This document shows positions 30,373 through 41,453 of a stretch of DNA of 64,000 bases, piece after piece. The notes below the pieces were generated by a model, which saw only the letters and a list, made by a program, of their open reading frames with translations, searched no databases and was not told where the DNA came from. Within the stretch, counting starts at the first letter, position 1. Each line of letters begins with the position of its first letter. This DNA comes from [Phialemoniopsis] sp. UDSM-2020. Its lineage: Eukaryota; Ascomycota; Sordariomycetes; Thyridiales; Thyridiaceae. The position numbers were made by a program, and so were the translations under genes. The stretch covers positions 3,596,001 to 3,660,000 of the forward strand of contig JAEILZ010000005.1 of assembly GCA_018873225.1 (NCBI GenBank), written 5' to 3'.

Positions 30373-31117
30373 GGTCGGTCTGCTGCTCTTGCACGCGACA
30401 AGGTCATCAATCGTGTGTGGAAAGAGGTCAAACGAGCATTGCGGCCGGTCGCCTACTAAGCGCGCGCCTTGGGCAGCAGCTCGTTGTCCCGGCGTCTGCT
30501 CTTAAAGCCCAGACCCCGTATGCCAGGGCCTGGGAAGAAGGCCAACATGACGTCCGCCCAAATTAGCGATGAGGCTTGGCTTGAAATAATTCCCGGCTGC
30601 CAAAACAAGGCAAGGGGGAAGCGGGCGTACGGCGTGAAAAATGGAGATGAGAATACGAAAACAGGGTGTTTTAGTGGTGATCCCCGCCTGTTGCGGGACC
30701 GGGCCGTGCTGGGAGACAGGGGCCTCAAGCGCCAAGCCTGTGCATAATTGCAACGCGGATCGCTGAGATCGGCCACGCGCTGCTGGAAGATGCGCTCATT
30801 CGACACCACCACCGAACCATCTCGGAAGTAGCTGCCACCCCCCGGCGCTTGTCTTGAAGGATTGAAGCTTCAAACAATCAAGGTTGGATCCTGGCGTGCA
30901 TCTCGGTACGCAAATATCCTGACCGGTTCCTACGAGTCCACACTTGTCACTACCCCTGCCAGCAAGATTGCCGCGAGGTCTTGCCCGCCCATCCGCGCGG
31001 TCCACGAAAGAGAAAACACGTCAATACATGCTACAATCGAAATCACAGGTACACAATGGTGTGATGAATACTTGCAAATCGAGTATGTAACTGTGTCTAC
31101 CGACTCTCCAATTTGCT
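30373..31117. other. Intergenic
   Basis: Promoter side of the lectin-like gene and the 3' flank of the Nudix gene. Frames of up to about 100 codons lack recognisable features. No RNA gene seen. Confidence 0.5.
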
Positions 31118-32302
31118 TCACTGGGGGGCTGTCGGAACAGGCAATGTGCGATGTAACCTAGTGACGAGCTGCAGGTAATCTCGCTCGTTGTCGTCCGTGA
31201 TGACCCCATGTCGGATGAAAAAGTCAATCATGACAAGCGCGCAGTTGGGCTTGAACTCGCCGCGCGACAGCGCCTCCTTGACCTGCTCCACACTCCAGAG
31301 ATAGAACTCTTGCACCTCCTCGTCTCGGGGGCGGGGCACCACGTCGGAGCCGACCTGCAGGTCGAACGTGTAGATGCAGTCCGACACCATGAGGCCAATC
31401 TCCGCCCCAGATCCAGGCGCGCTCTTGCTCACATACGTGATGACGCCCGTCGCACGTGCGCGTGACCTGATTAGCTCCTCCGGCAGGGAAGCCTCTTCGT
31501 CGGCTTCGTGGACGATGCACTTAAAGGGCGACTCCCCGGCGCGGACCCCGCCTGCCACGGCGTTGTCGAGCATGCCCGGCCAGGTCCGGATGTGGGCGCT
31601 GCGGCGGGGCACCCACACCAGCAAGCTACCATCCTCTGAGTAGGTGTAGATGTTGAGGTGGGCGCCCCGGTTGGCGACGCCGAACAACGGAGCGGCCGAC
31701 CGCTGCAGCTGTACCGGGAAATTTGCACCGATGACTTTGTAGTCCTCGTAGTGTGGCCGCTTGCGGAGGCCCTCAAAGGTCTCTGCGGTTTTGGCCGCCT
31801 CCACTACTTCGAGCAGGGCTTGATTGCATGCCTTGGATGTGTCGGAACCGTCGGACGCGTCAAGCAACTGAACTGTCCGGGGCCGTGCGTCTGGCGCGCT
31901 GACTTGAAATGCGGTCGTCCAGGGCATGCGCTCGACGACTGACGGGAGCATGTACCCATGAGGTCGCGGGTCGTTGGGCAGCAAAAATCGATAGAACGCG
32001 GCCTTGGAGTCATCCAAGTATGGTGTTTGAGTGATGTCAATGTGCGGAAAGCTTCAAGACATTAGACCTGAGCATGACTCCTGATACAGCCAAACATACC
32101 TATCGCAGTCATTGATGAGATCTAGAAAGGACTTGGCACTGTGGTTGGCTGTCATCGTGATTGTCCTCCGGTCAAACGGAGTGGGCCGGACGGAGGAGGA
32201 AATGCTGGCAAACGTGGAAGGCGTGGGAGGCCACGAGGTTGAAGATACACGTGAAGAGAGAGCAATGTTCCGGGGTAGGGGAGGACGAAGATTGGACAAC
32301 AT
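31118..32302 (-). CDS. Nudix hydrolase, DUF4743/thiamine-pyrophosphokinase-related type
   Basis: Exons 32100-32302 and 31118-32051 give 378 residues. The 48-nt intron has a GTATGT donor and a GAAG acceptor, joining DCD to SFPHIDITQTPYL. The N-terminal 49 residues are Ser/Arg/Pro-rich and acid-poor, as in mitochondrial targeting peptides. A second ATG (MTANHSAKS) would give a cytosolic form. The DUF4743-like region comes first (about 60-180), then the Nudix box GGVRAGESPFKCIVHEADEE near residues 210-235; the usual Arg of REUXEE is His here. Yeast YJR142W and plant Nudix 20/24 of this family remove damaged (oxo/oxy) thiamine diphosphates. The same housekeeping role is likely but not proven. Confidence 0.85.
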
Positions 32303-33148
32303 CTGGAATGCCTTTTGAACAGCCGTGGTGAGGCTGAGAAAGGTGTCGCATACCCTGCTTGAGGAGATTGTGGGATACCAAATGTGGGTCCAGATGCCAG
32401 CCCCTCATTGGTGAAATCAAACAACGACAAGGCGTCAGTCACGCCAGACTCACAGGCAATAGGAGGATATCTATCATTCAGGACGACGGTTCAATTCCCG
32501 GAGTAATTGCATTTTTTGAACTTTGTTTTTGCTATTTCCTGAGATGTATAACAAAAAAGCAAAAAAAATGAGGGACTTCCCTGCACGAGCCACAGGCGAA
32601 CACTTGGTGACATGATCCGTCGGCCAACCAATATGGCGTCAGGTATCATCGCGAGAAGCATTCATAGAATGAATGCCCAAAGCATATGGGATCGCTCCCC
32701 GCATGAGTGAGGCGCACAGTCCCCGTTGCCTAGAACGGGAAGAGGAAGGGTGCAATTTTCTGAGAAGCGAGTCTCAGTGACCGCTAGGCCATTGACCACT
32801 ATCTAGGATTGGTTAATAGATCAGGCTGCAATACTGCTATAGAAGGGCACTTGGGGCGCTCGAGACTGACAATAGTGGAGCCCCTATTGTCGTATTGTTA
32901 TTGTTGACGCGATTCGCAAGTTCAGATGAAAGTGAAGTGCTAGTGACGGGGTCATTGTCTACCTCTTCCCTCAATTCGAAGGTCGACTCGAAGCACCTCT
33001 CACCTGCCAACTCCATCATCATTTTAATCTCGAGGTAATCAAGATCCCATTTCGATCTCATAGCGCAAGGTTTTCTAATATCTAGACAACATCAAAGAAT
33101 CGAAGACGCAGTTTCCCTTCTTTTCTTTTAAAAAAGAACAAGTTCAAG
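32303..33148. other. Intergenic divergent region
   Basis: Between two oppositely oriented genes. AT-rich near 32490-32570, with A/T homopolymers. No supported gene; the longest frames are about 70-75 codons. Confidence 0.5.
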
Positions 33149-33931
33149 ATGGCCTCGTTTGGCAACCTCGTAAGTCACCCGCTCCAAATCAGTAATTACT
33201 GAGAACTGACAACTCTTCAGACCTTCCGTCCGCGCCCCCCGCCCTCCTCGCCGCCGCCTCCGTCGCCGCCGCAGGCGCCCAGGCGCAAGATTCTGCACGC
33301 CCATGTGCCCATCACCTCCCTGAAGCACTACATGCCCAAGGCGGGCTTCGCCTGGCCTGAGGAGGCGTACATCCTCCGCGACTTCGCCGAGGACATGAAG
33401 GTCCGCGCCTCCCTCGCCGCCGCCGTTCCCAAGTTCACCAAGGTGAACATCGAGCCGCTCCTCGTGGCCATGTTCGAGGAGGCGGGGTCCCTGGCCCGGA
33501 ACGGCGACGTTCCGGAGCCGTCCATCGACAACCCCGACGCCAACCACCGCTGGCTCGCCCGCGTCCGCCGCGCCCTCCCCTGGGCTGTCGGTACCGACGG
33601 TGGTATCGTCTGCGGCTGGAAGCCGTTTGCCCTCTTCTTCATCGCGATCCGCGATGCGCGCCTGCGCTGGCTCGGCAAGCCGCTCGCAGAGCGCAGCCTG
33701 CCCCATGACACCGCCCTCCACGGCGCCCTGGCCCATGCCGTGGACCGCTTCAACGAGGTCGTCGGAGAGTCCTAGGAGGACGTCTACGACGAGCTCATGG
33801 AGCTGGCCGGCCGGGACGCCGTGGAGGAGAAGGACGACATCGACGACGAGATGGGAGGCGAGGAGGGTGATGACTCCTCGCCCAAGGAGGACAAGATGAA
33901 GGAGGAGGAGGAGAAGATGGAGGTGGACTGA
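33149..33931 (+). pseudogene. Unknown fungal protein with in-frame TAG; member A of a tandem pair
   Basis: A short exon, 33149-33169 (MASFGNL), joins 33221 onward across a 51-nt intron (GTAAGT, TTCAG). The frame then runs through a Pro-rich segment and a globular part (LKHYMPKAGFAWPEEAYILR, WAVGTDGGIVCGWKPFALFF) to TAG at 33773-33775, giving 191 residues. Beyond it the same frame stays open for about 50 codons (EDVYDELMELAG, then a very acidic EEEEKMEVD tail) to TGA at 33929-33931. The downstream paralogue has Trp (ISDKWDSLF) where this copy has TAG, so TGG-to-TAG is the simplest explanation. Function unknown. The truncated product could still be made. Confidence 0.65.
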
Positions 33932-34475
33932 GGGGGAGGGGGCTTTGTTTTGCCGCTTTGTGTTGCCGCCGCTTGTCTTTGTTTTTCTTTTGTTTTTGCC
34001 CTTTTTATTGTTTTTTCAAGATAAAACGGCGCTTTGTGTTGCGTCGTATTAAATTCAAACTTAGATGAAATGCCTCTGTTTGGCATTCTTCCCTGATTGA
34101 CCACCACCTTTCAAATATGCTGTTTTATCGTAGTGCCTCTTTGAGTAAGAACACATATACTAGGCTTGGGAGAGGTTTGTATGACCCAAACCACTCTGAA
34201 AACATCCCTCCAAGTTTCCCCAGTGACGACAATCTAACAGGAGGCCGGAAAGAACAGCCACTGACTGGGTCCTGACTACTTCCTAAGCAAATACAAACCA
34301 CCAGCTTGCATCGATACAAAACCCGATTGTTTCTTGATCCTCTCTATCCGTCCGAGACTTCAGACCGACACTCTATTTCAGACACAGTCACCTGATCTTA
34401 CCCTGGGCTGCTTCGAGGACTAAAAAGACTGCCACTTGAGTATCTCTCGCAAAACCTTGACCCTGCATCACTGCG
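33932..34475. other. Intergenic between tandem paralogues
   Basis: T-rich 3' flank (33945-34020) followed by the upstream region of the second copy. No other feature seen. Confidence 0.5.
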
Positions 34476-35119
34476 ATGTCTTCCGCATTTCCCAGCAGTA
34501 TTGGTGAGCATGATGAGAACACGGCGTCGCCGACTCTCAAGGACATGCTTCCGACGGACGGGTTTACCTGGCCTGAGGGCTCTGTGCTGCTTGTGGAGGA
34601 CAAACCGACGCCGCCGTTAAAGAGATACTGATAGCCGCCATGCCCAAGCAGGGTAAACGTCAAGCCGTCGAAGAGCTATTGGACGACATGTTCAGACAGG
34701 CCGCTGGTTACGGTCACGAGACGCGCAACACTCTCCCTGCAGCTGACGACAGACAAGCACAGCTGGCCTGGGCTGATGGTTTAGTGAGTCGGGTATCGTG
34801 GGCCTCGGGCAGAAGAGATGGCATTCCTGCATGTTCGTGGAAGGCATTCCTACTCTTCCTCTTCCACATTCGCAGGGCGCGTCGTCGATGGCTGGATGAG
34901 AACCCTCATGAACCTCGGCCACGTGGTCACTGTTTGAGCAGCATGGTGGACATTTTCCAGCTCCGGATATCCGACAAATGGGATTCTCTTTTCAAGATGA
35001 TTGGTGTTGGCGAGCTTTGGGAATATTTTCCTGACGATTGTATTGTGGATCGAGCTGAGGAAACAGGAGAGGAGACTAGAACAAAGGATGGTTCACCGGT
35101 TTTCGAATCTGACATTTGA
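34476..35119 (+). pseudogene. Paralogue of the preceding gene, frameshifted; member B
   Basis: Starts MSSAFPSSIGEHDE, then LKDMLPTDGFTWPEGSVLLV, matching LKHYMPKAGFAWPEEAYILR in copy A. Near 34595-34605 the frame is lost and soon meets TGA TAG. Shifting by one base restores QTDAAVKEILIAAMPKQG and continues to TGA at 35117-35119, including WASGRRDGIPACSWKAFLLF, the counterpart of WAVGTDGGIVCGWKPFALFF. A one-base deletion around GAGGACAAACC explains this best; no intron of normal size fits. No function is known for the family. The ATG at 34640 could start a shorter product. Confidence 0.65.
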
Positions 35120-35295
35120 AATGGTTTTTATTGGGGAAGATCAGGGAGATGAACAACATGCAGTCATCAACGTACCATAGACTTGTTTACAGCTGAAATT
35201 GAGAGAATGCTGACAAACTTGAATTTCTACTTCAAATTTTCACCTCCAGTGATATATTTTACAAACCACATGTTGCCATTTCAAGTCCTAAACGA

Positions 35296-36621
35296 CTACC
35301 ACTTTATCAAATCTTGTACTTTCACGGGTAGTCCTGATGCCATCGAGTGATTAGCACCGACACCGACAAGCACCGAGTGCCCGCCATCGCGAATGAAAGC
35401 TGCTCGCTTGAAGCCGTCATTCTCATCGCCAACCAGAACATCCTGCATCAGAATTGGATCACCTCCACCATGACCACCTTCCTTCTTCTCAACCGGCACG
35501 ACGTAAGGCTCGGCGAACAAGGGGTAGACTGTGATCTTGGCTGTCTCGACACCACCCTGGATGTAGTCCTTCTCGGGGTCGGCAACAGCGTCCTTGAGCG
35601 TGGGCTCGCGAGTGGGCTTGTAATCGTGCTCCACCACGTTGATCTCGAGCCGACCGTTCGTGCCGCTGAAACCGGCGCGGTATCCCTCCCAGGGAGCATA
35701 CGCGTACGTGTTGTAGGTCATGGCCGCCCGGTTCTTGTACGTGATGAGCATCGAGAGGGTATCCTCGATGGTCACGCCGTCAGAAAAGCAATTGCGATCC
35801 CGGATGTAGCCATCCTCCTTCTCAGCATCGAGATAGAGCCTCTTCAGGTGGGCCGACTTTTCGATGTCGAACGCGAAGGGGTCATGTTTGGCCTCGTCGT
35901 TGCCGAGGTACCTTTCTCCCAAGTTGGTCACTCCACGTTTTTGAGCGTTCTCCTTGCCGTAGAAGCGTAGACCACCAACACAATAATTGATGTCGGGCTC
36001 CGTGTTGAGCCAGAAATGGACCAAGTCAAAGTGGTGAATCGACTTGTGCATTTGGATTCCTCCACTGTTCTCCTTGCTCCGATGCCACCTCCGCATGAAA
36101 TCGAAACCATGCGCACAGTCGAGCACCCAGTCCATATGGACCGTCGTCACTTCACCAATGGCGCCGGACTCGATGATCTCCCGCACCTTGGTATGGTGAG
36201 GGGCATACCGATAGTTGAACAGGACACGGATTTGCTTTCCGGTTCTCTTCTCTGCATCAATCATAGCCTGCAGCTTCTTCTCGTCTATCGTCATCGGCTT
36301 CTCCGTGATCGCATCTCAGCCCAGTTCCATGGCCCGGATGCAGTACGTATGATGCACGGCGTCGATTGTAGTCACGATGACCACATCCGGTTTCTGGTCC
36401 GCGATCATCTGGTCGAACGACTCGGCCTTGTAGGTAGGCAGGCGTGGCCCTCCCAGTTCTGCCATCCAGTCGTTGGCAACATTCATACGGACTTGGTTGG
36501 TGTCGCAGATGCCCACAATCTCAGCGACATCTTTGAAGTCCTTGATAATGCTTTGGTAATAGATCGCCGCGCGGTGGCCCGTCCCCACCATTGCGTATCG
36601 TTTGACTTGAGGGGACACCAT
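35296..36621 (-). pseudogene. Gfo/Idh/MocA-family oxidoreductase with internal TGA
   Basis: NAD(P)-dependent sugar or inositol-type dehydrogenase frame of 441 codons, starting MVSPQVKRYAMVGTGHRA at 36621. N-terminal Rossmann domain: VGTGHRA, VGICDTNQVRMNVA, DVVIVTTIDAVHHTYCI. At 36316-36318 the frame reads AMELG-TGA-DAITEKPMT, where the family has a residue such as Cys (ELGC-D-ITEKP). Immediately after, the conserved EKP motif and the whole C-terminal domain follow in the same frame (VLFNYRYAPHHTKVREII, GGIQMHKSIHHFDLVHFW) to a stop at 35296-35298. No GT..AG intron removes the TGA. If not read through, only a 101-residue N-terminal piece results, or a piece starting at Met 36294 (MTIDEKKLQ) without the full Rossmann fold. 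Substrate unknown. Confidence 0.75.
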
Positions 36622-36882
36622 ATTGTAGAAGCGACGGAGGAACAAATGCCCGAGACTGACTGGATGGAGTATGAGTACTGGCAAAAGGACGCCCTGCCGG
36701 GACAGAAGGATCAGGGCAAGTGGACATTTGAACCTCCCATGTTCTAGCGCAGCGTGAAGCCTTTCTAGCAAGGGTCACTGAACTGTTGGATTGTCGAACG
36801 TAAATGACTGGAATTATCTAGATGCGGCCGCATTACTGTGTCTGTGAAAATGCTACTGCTATTCCGCTGTCAGAATCCTGGT

Positions 36883-37752
36883 TCATGTTACGATACCAAG
36901 CTTTTCCTTGATGTACTCGCTGAATCCCTTCTCGATAGAAGTGGAGAAGGCCGCGAATATGGTCATAGATGGCGTTCGAGGCGACTGTGCGTGGTGTATT
37001 TCCGGTACTATCTCGACATCGTCAAGTCCCTTGATTCGCTCCAAGTCGGCAGCCCAATCAATGCACTCGTGTCTCAGCACCGATAGCAGCTGCAGATCAG
37101 ATTTCGATAGTTCTTGCGGCCCATCCCAGGGCTCGGCAGGTCTACCGCCTGCCACCACCAGCCTCAGCTTCCGCAATGATGCGTGTTCTGCCAGATATCT
37201 TGCCACATGTGACCACTGCCCGCCGTCCCCGAGACCGATCAGAATAGGAACACGCCTTTGTATTGATATTTCTGAGATCAAAGCTCTGGAGTATGACGTT
37301 CGATCCGACAGGAATGGTATAACGGCTGCGATGTCGGTGCCAAAGTCGAAGGAATGCCTAGCGTAGAGAATATTCGCTACTTCGGCATAGAGAGAGCGGC
37401 AGGTGCCCATGATACCGAGATAAAGACGCACACCATTCGTCGCAAGTGCATACGTTGTCTCGTAGCATCTTCGCTGTATGTAGCCCTCGACAACAAGGTA
37501 TCTCGACCGCTTGGAGTTCGGGATGCGATCAATTTGCCCGTCCTTCATCGACTTCACTCGCAGTCGCTTGTGGCCACCGTCGTCAATCAGGTAGCTGTAT
37601 ATCAGGAGGCGGATCTCGGGAGGGATATCGAGCAAACAGCGACTTCTCCGTTTCTGTTGTGAGGCGTGCGAAATCTGTGGCGGTGACCAGATTTGAGTTG
37701 ATTTCGGTGATCTGGGAAACGAGGTATCGTAACGCGCCTGAACCTGTGCCAT
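36883..37752 (-). CDS. Fungal DUF7730/F-box-like protein
   Basis: Single exon of 289 residues. An N-terminal disordered stretch is followed by LLDIPPEIRLLIYSYLI (about residues 41-57), the helix typical of fungal F-box-like or DUF7730 proteins. A further family-like section is MGTCRSLYAEVANILYARHSFDFG (quoted here only for its C..LY.E..NILY pattern, residues about 113-137). No enzyme motif, signal peptide or membrane segment was found. Such proteins are very common in ascomycetes and mostly uncharacterised; a substrate-adaptor role is possible but unproven. Confidence 0.7.
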   Translation of the reverse strand: MAQVQARYDTSFPRSPKSTQIWSPPQISHASQQKRRSRCLLDIPPEIRLLIYSYLIDDGGHKRLRVKSMKDGQIDRIPNSKRSRYLVVEGYIQRRCYETTYALATNGVRLYLGIMGTCRSLYAEVANILYARHSFDFGTDIAAVIPFLSDRTSYSRALISEISIQRRVPILIGLGDGGQWSHVARYLAEHASLRKLRLVVAGGRPAEPWDGPQELSKSDLQLLSVLRHECIDWAADLERIKGLDDVEIVPEIHHAQSPRTPSMTIFAAFSTSIEKGFSEYIKEKLGIVT

Positions 37753-38537
37753 GACGATGATACTCCTATGTAGACGCGATGGGGTAGAGAGAGTTCAAAC
37801 CAATGTCAGTATTCTTGTACGTACGACCGTTCTCTTGATATAATCTGGTCAGACTGGATGCGCTTGCTATTAGCCTACCACGGTCGACGTGACATGAAAC
37901 CTTGTTGGCGTGCTTTTGAGGTTCTGGCACCTTGATGGCCGTGAAAGACCCTGCATCACTGGCTGACTTTCAAAGGTGGCATGTGAACCTTGTTGGTCCC
38001 GCCATGGAGCGCTAGCCTGATTTCCCCTGAATAAATCTAGGTCCCGCTTTTCGGTGCTTGTGATCAAGTGCGGCCAACCGCACTCGTTGTCAACCCACAT
38101 TCAACAAAGCTGGCTTTATCAGCTTTCAACAAAGAGATTGGACATGTAAAGAAGAATCAATTAGCGAGCAATTCATTGTTTCTGAACAGCCTTTGGCTAA
38201 CAGTTCATACTTATACACCTCAATCTGTTATAGGACTGGACGCCATGTTAGGAATGATCTGCCACATTATCCTTATGTTCAGGACATTGACATTCTCCAA
38301 TGATCCTACACTCAAAGAAAACGGATGAAGATGTTCTGCTGGGCCAGATCCCTAAATCGAGTATATATAGGCATTCTCACTTACACTAGATTTGATACGA
38401 ACCTTATTGCATAACCCCTATCGATTACCTCTTTTCAAACAGCAACCAATCTACTGGACTCAGATCGGACAACAACACCTCGAAATCACTAAACTTTTCA
38501 CCAACCTTAATCATTTATAGATACGAAGAACGACACG
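37753..38537. other. Intergenic divergent region with TATA-like box
   Basis: About 0.8 kb between a minus-strand and a plus-strand gene. Notably AT-richer than its neighbours, with a likely promoter near 38361. No coding frame supported. Confidence 0.5.
38361..38370 (+). promoter_or_regulatory. TATA-like box
   Basis: GTATATATAG lies about 168 bp upstream of the start at 38538 and is followed by a C/T- and CAA-rich leader. A fit to the DUF6604 gene is likely. Confidence 0.5.
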
Positions 38538-41453
38538 ATGGCCACACCTCAACAATATGCCTCCTACAAGAGAGAGACACGGATGCTGGTGCACTGGATG
38601 GTGAAAAGCACCAGGGAGATCATCCCAGGTCTTTCAAATGACGCAAGTGAGTGGGAGGATTTGAAAGACATATCGAAATCCCAGAAGCTTACGACGTCTC
38701 AGTTCTCGAGGATGTCAAAATTGATCTCGAAGCATCTGAAAGAAATTCCATCAGCAGTCTTTGAGCTCCTCTCCTCTGTGCTCGAGGCAAGACGAGAAGC
38801 ACATGACTTGTTCACCAGGGTGGCGGAAGAGACTGAGGATTCCGCCATTCGAAAAAGCAATATTGCCCATGAGCACTTTATCAAAGTGCTGTCTGGTACA
38901 TTTGAAACTCTCGGGGGCCTGAAATGGGAGAAGAAAAGAGACCGACAGGGTCGACACGAGGAGCAGAGCAAGGCAGATCTGTTCTCGAATCATTTTTCAG
39001 TCTTCCAGGCAGAAGACGATGACGAGGACTACCAGACTTCAGATACCGATGAGCCCAGTCCGCGACCCCGCAAAGCGAAAAACTTCCGCGGGAAGAAGAA
39101 TAAGAAGGGCAAGAAGAAGGCGACGAAGAACAAAAGCGACAAGAAAGAGCACAAGGATGACGAGGATCCTTTTGAAGATTGGCTGGCTGAGTGCGACATC
39201 GTCGATGACGACGGTAGTCTATCGATGGAGTTCAGGCTCGCAACCATGAACTTTGCACACCACTGTGCGGGTTTGCGATACTATATGCAGCATGTTTGGC
39301 ATGACGTCGCCTACAACGGGCTGAACATTGCGGTTGCTGGCGCGTTGTGCAGCGCTGCAATGGCTATGATGTTAAACGCACCTCTCCATCTGTTCACTGA
39401 TGGGGATGTGCAGAAAAGTTGCACGTTTGACGACTTGGTGGAGTGTCTAGTTGGAACGAGCCCGAAGAAGGGCACACAGATCACGTTCCCCTTGACACAA
39501 AACAGGGATGATACACAGAGTGAAGCCGCTGGGTTTTTCTTGGACGCCAGAGAGTATTTCATGATACCCGTATATGAGGCGCTCCGAGACTTCGTCCAGG
39601 ACTACCGAAAGAACGGCAACGGAAAGCCTACAAAGCGGATGCTGAAGGAACTCAGGAGCTGGGACCCCCACATGAACTTGATGGCTTATTCGCATGAGGA
39701 GCGACTGGAATGGCGACGGCAATATACAATCACCTGGCTGTACGACATTGTCAATCTTGTTCATTCATGCGGGCTTTTTCGCATCCTGGAAAGTGGGGAG
39801 ACCTTTGACCTGTCCGCAATTGTAACAGACTACCTGGACGAGACGCATCCAAACTGCGGCACAAACTGCGGCACCCTGTTTGGCATCAACGAATCACTCA
39901 TGCTCATCGCTTACTTGGTCTTGCCATGGACGAAGGGCTCGGAGCATATCGGAGAGATCGGGTTCGCGCACGTCTTTGCCTTGCAGTGCATGGTGGATTC
40001 TTTCACAGCTGCGTGCGGATGGAATACACTCAGTACCCACCCTTACCAGCTGCAGCCACCTCCAGCTCACTTCGATCCTCTCAAGGATTTAGGTTGCTTC
40101 ATGTTCGGTGGCTGCGAGAGCGATGCACCCGACACCCCGGGAATCGGAATTGGCCCAGCGATCGAAACTCTAGGACAACTCTCAGCACACTACAGCAAGA
40201 ACGATCTGAGTAGGATTCCGTGGATGATGGAGGTACACAAGGTGTATAAGGAACACTTGGGAAAGTCTTGCGTCACTGGCGCAAGATTCACCGGACCGCC
40301 CATGATATGTGCACCGAAGGAAAACGGCATATGGGAGTATTCCCCCGCTCTGTGCGGATCAGCCCTTGTTTCTGCGCTCAAGAACGCTAACACTAACTCA
40401 TGCGGCTTACTGGACCGTCATGTCGAGTCCATGGTAATTGTCTACCTTTACCACTTCCTGCTCCAAGAGGGTTATATCGCGGAACGGATCAGCATTTGGC
40501 ACGACTTCAGTGACATACTTGCCTCTGAACTGTTCCCGGGTGGCAGACTGCCAAAGAACAGCATGAGCGGGACACTGGCAATGCGACTCGACCGTCTTCG
40601 AAAGGCTCGATATCACTCTGCAGCACTGGCCGATGCTGCCAATAAGGGAGTTCGGGGTGCGGAAGAGAGACATCGGGCATACATCAAGAGCCGAATCCAG
40701 CACAAGCGCAAGTCTGGGTATTCGTTCCTGACCAACTTGGACGATGTTGAGTACAACGCTAACGACCCCCTGCTGAGCCAGCACAGTGCCCTAGCCTCAG
40801 CTCGACTTGCGTACGACAAAGGTACTGAGAGTTCTGTTCTCCAAACAGCTGAGGAGATGAATCCCCAGCCGACAGCAGTGGTCCGAGAGGTAGAATCAGC
40901 GAGGAACAGAATGCACTTCTTCCCCGATGGCAAAGACATCGCTGCGGGCGGAGCTCAAAGGTACACCGGGGCCGATCTCAGTTGGGCTTCGGACGAACTC
41001 AAGCAAGCGCTGACTTTGGCAGATGAGAAAGATCATACCATTGGAAGCGGCCGAGATAGCACTTCCTGTCATCGCGATCTCGACGTCCTCGCGGCTCTCG
41101 AGTTGCAGCTTATCGAAGACATTTGTGGTTCAAAGCCTCTGTCGGGTATCAACTATTGTGCCTTAACTGCAACTGCGATCGATATCCTTTTCCGAGTCGA
41201 GGATAGATTGAAGGCATCTCGAAACCCTCGTTTTCTATCGCTGGTGTTGTGTAATTATACCGACGAGGACCGCTGGGCGATGCTTGCCATCGAAATGATG
41301 GAACAGCGAGATGAGGAGTGCCTTCGTACAGTCGCGGAAGTTCTGAAGGAACGCCAGGTACGAATGTTCAGATACTGGGCAACATCCGATAACGCGCATG
41401 AGAGGGTGGAGGAGATGATGGGCCGTATGAAAGCCCAATGCCCTATGATGTAG
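38538..41453 (+). CDS. DUF6604-domain protein
   Basis: Intronless, 971 residues. The N-terminal region begins QQYASYKRETRMLVHWM, the hallmark of fungal DUF6604 proteins. A charged linker at about 155-215 has acidic EDDDEDYQTSDTDEPSPRP followed by Lys-rich RGKKNKKGKKKATKNKSDKK, a likely nuclear localisation signal. The C-terminal two thirds are globular with Cys/His scattered but no pattern I recognise. No signal peptide or membrane helix. Function is not known for this family. The intronless structure and large size are usual for such ascomycete genes. Confidence 0.8.
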   Translation: MATPQQYASYKRETRMLVHWMVKSTREIIPGLSNDASEWEDLKDISKSQKLTTSQFSRMSKLISKHLKEIPSAVFELLSSVLEARREAHDLFTRVAEETEDSAIRKSNIAHEHFIKVLSGTFETLGGLKWEKKRDRQGRHEEQSKADLFSNHFSVFQAEDDDEDYQTSDTDEPSPRPRKAKNFRGKKNKKGKKKATKNKSDKKEHKDDEDPFEDWLAECDIVDDDGSLSMEFRLATMNFAHHCAGLRYYMQHVWHDVAYNGLNIAVAGALCSAAMAMMLNAPLHLFTDGDVQKSCTFDDLVECLVGTSPKKGTQITFPLTQNRDDTQSEAAGFFLDAREYFMIPVYEALRDFVQDYRKNGNGKPTKRMLKELRSWDPHMNLMAYSHEERLEWRRQYTITWLYDIVNLVHSCGLFRILESGETFDLSAIVTDYLDETHPNCGTNCGTLFGINESLMLIAYLVLPWTKGSEHIGEIGFAHVFALQCMVDSFTAACGWNTLSTHPYQLQPPPAHFDPLKDLGCFMFGGCESDAPDTPGIGIGPAIETLGQLSAHYSKNDLSRIPWMMEVHKVYKEHLGKSCVTGARFTGPPMICAPKENGIWEYSPALCGSALVSALKNANTNSCGLLDRHVESMVIVYLYHFLLQEGYIAERISIWHDFSDILASELFPGGRLPKNSMSGTLAMRLDRLRKARYHSAALADAANKGVRGAEERHRAYIKSRIQHKRKSGYSFLTNLDDVEYNANDPLLSQHSALASARLAYDKGTESSVLQTAEEMNPQPTAVVREVESARNRMHFFPDGKDIAAGGAQRYTGADLSWASDELKQALTLADEKDHTIGSGRDSTSCHRDLDVLAALELQLIEDICGSKPLSGINYCALTATAIDILFRVEDRLKASRNPRFLSLVLCNYTDEDRWAMLAIEMMEQRDEECLRTVAEVLKERQVRMFRYWATSDNAHERVEEMMGRMKAQCPMM

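Noticed and set aside
33128..33753. Antisense frames opposite the tandem paralogue A
   Set aside because: Arise from GC-rich third positions; the sense side is supported by its paralogue.
36316..36318. TGA as selenocysteine
   Set aside because: Ascomycete fungi are not known to have selenocysteine machinery, and no SECIS-like hairpin was recognised.
35347..36747. Two long plus-strand frames opposite the oxidoreductase
   Set aside because: They are antisense to conserved EKP and HxxH family motifs and have no recognisable features.
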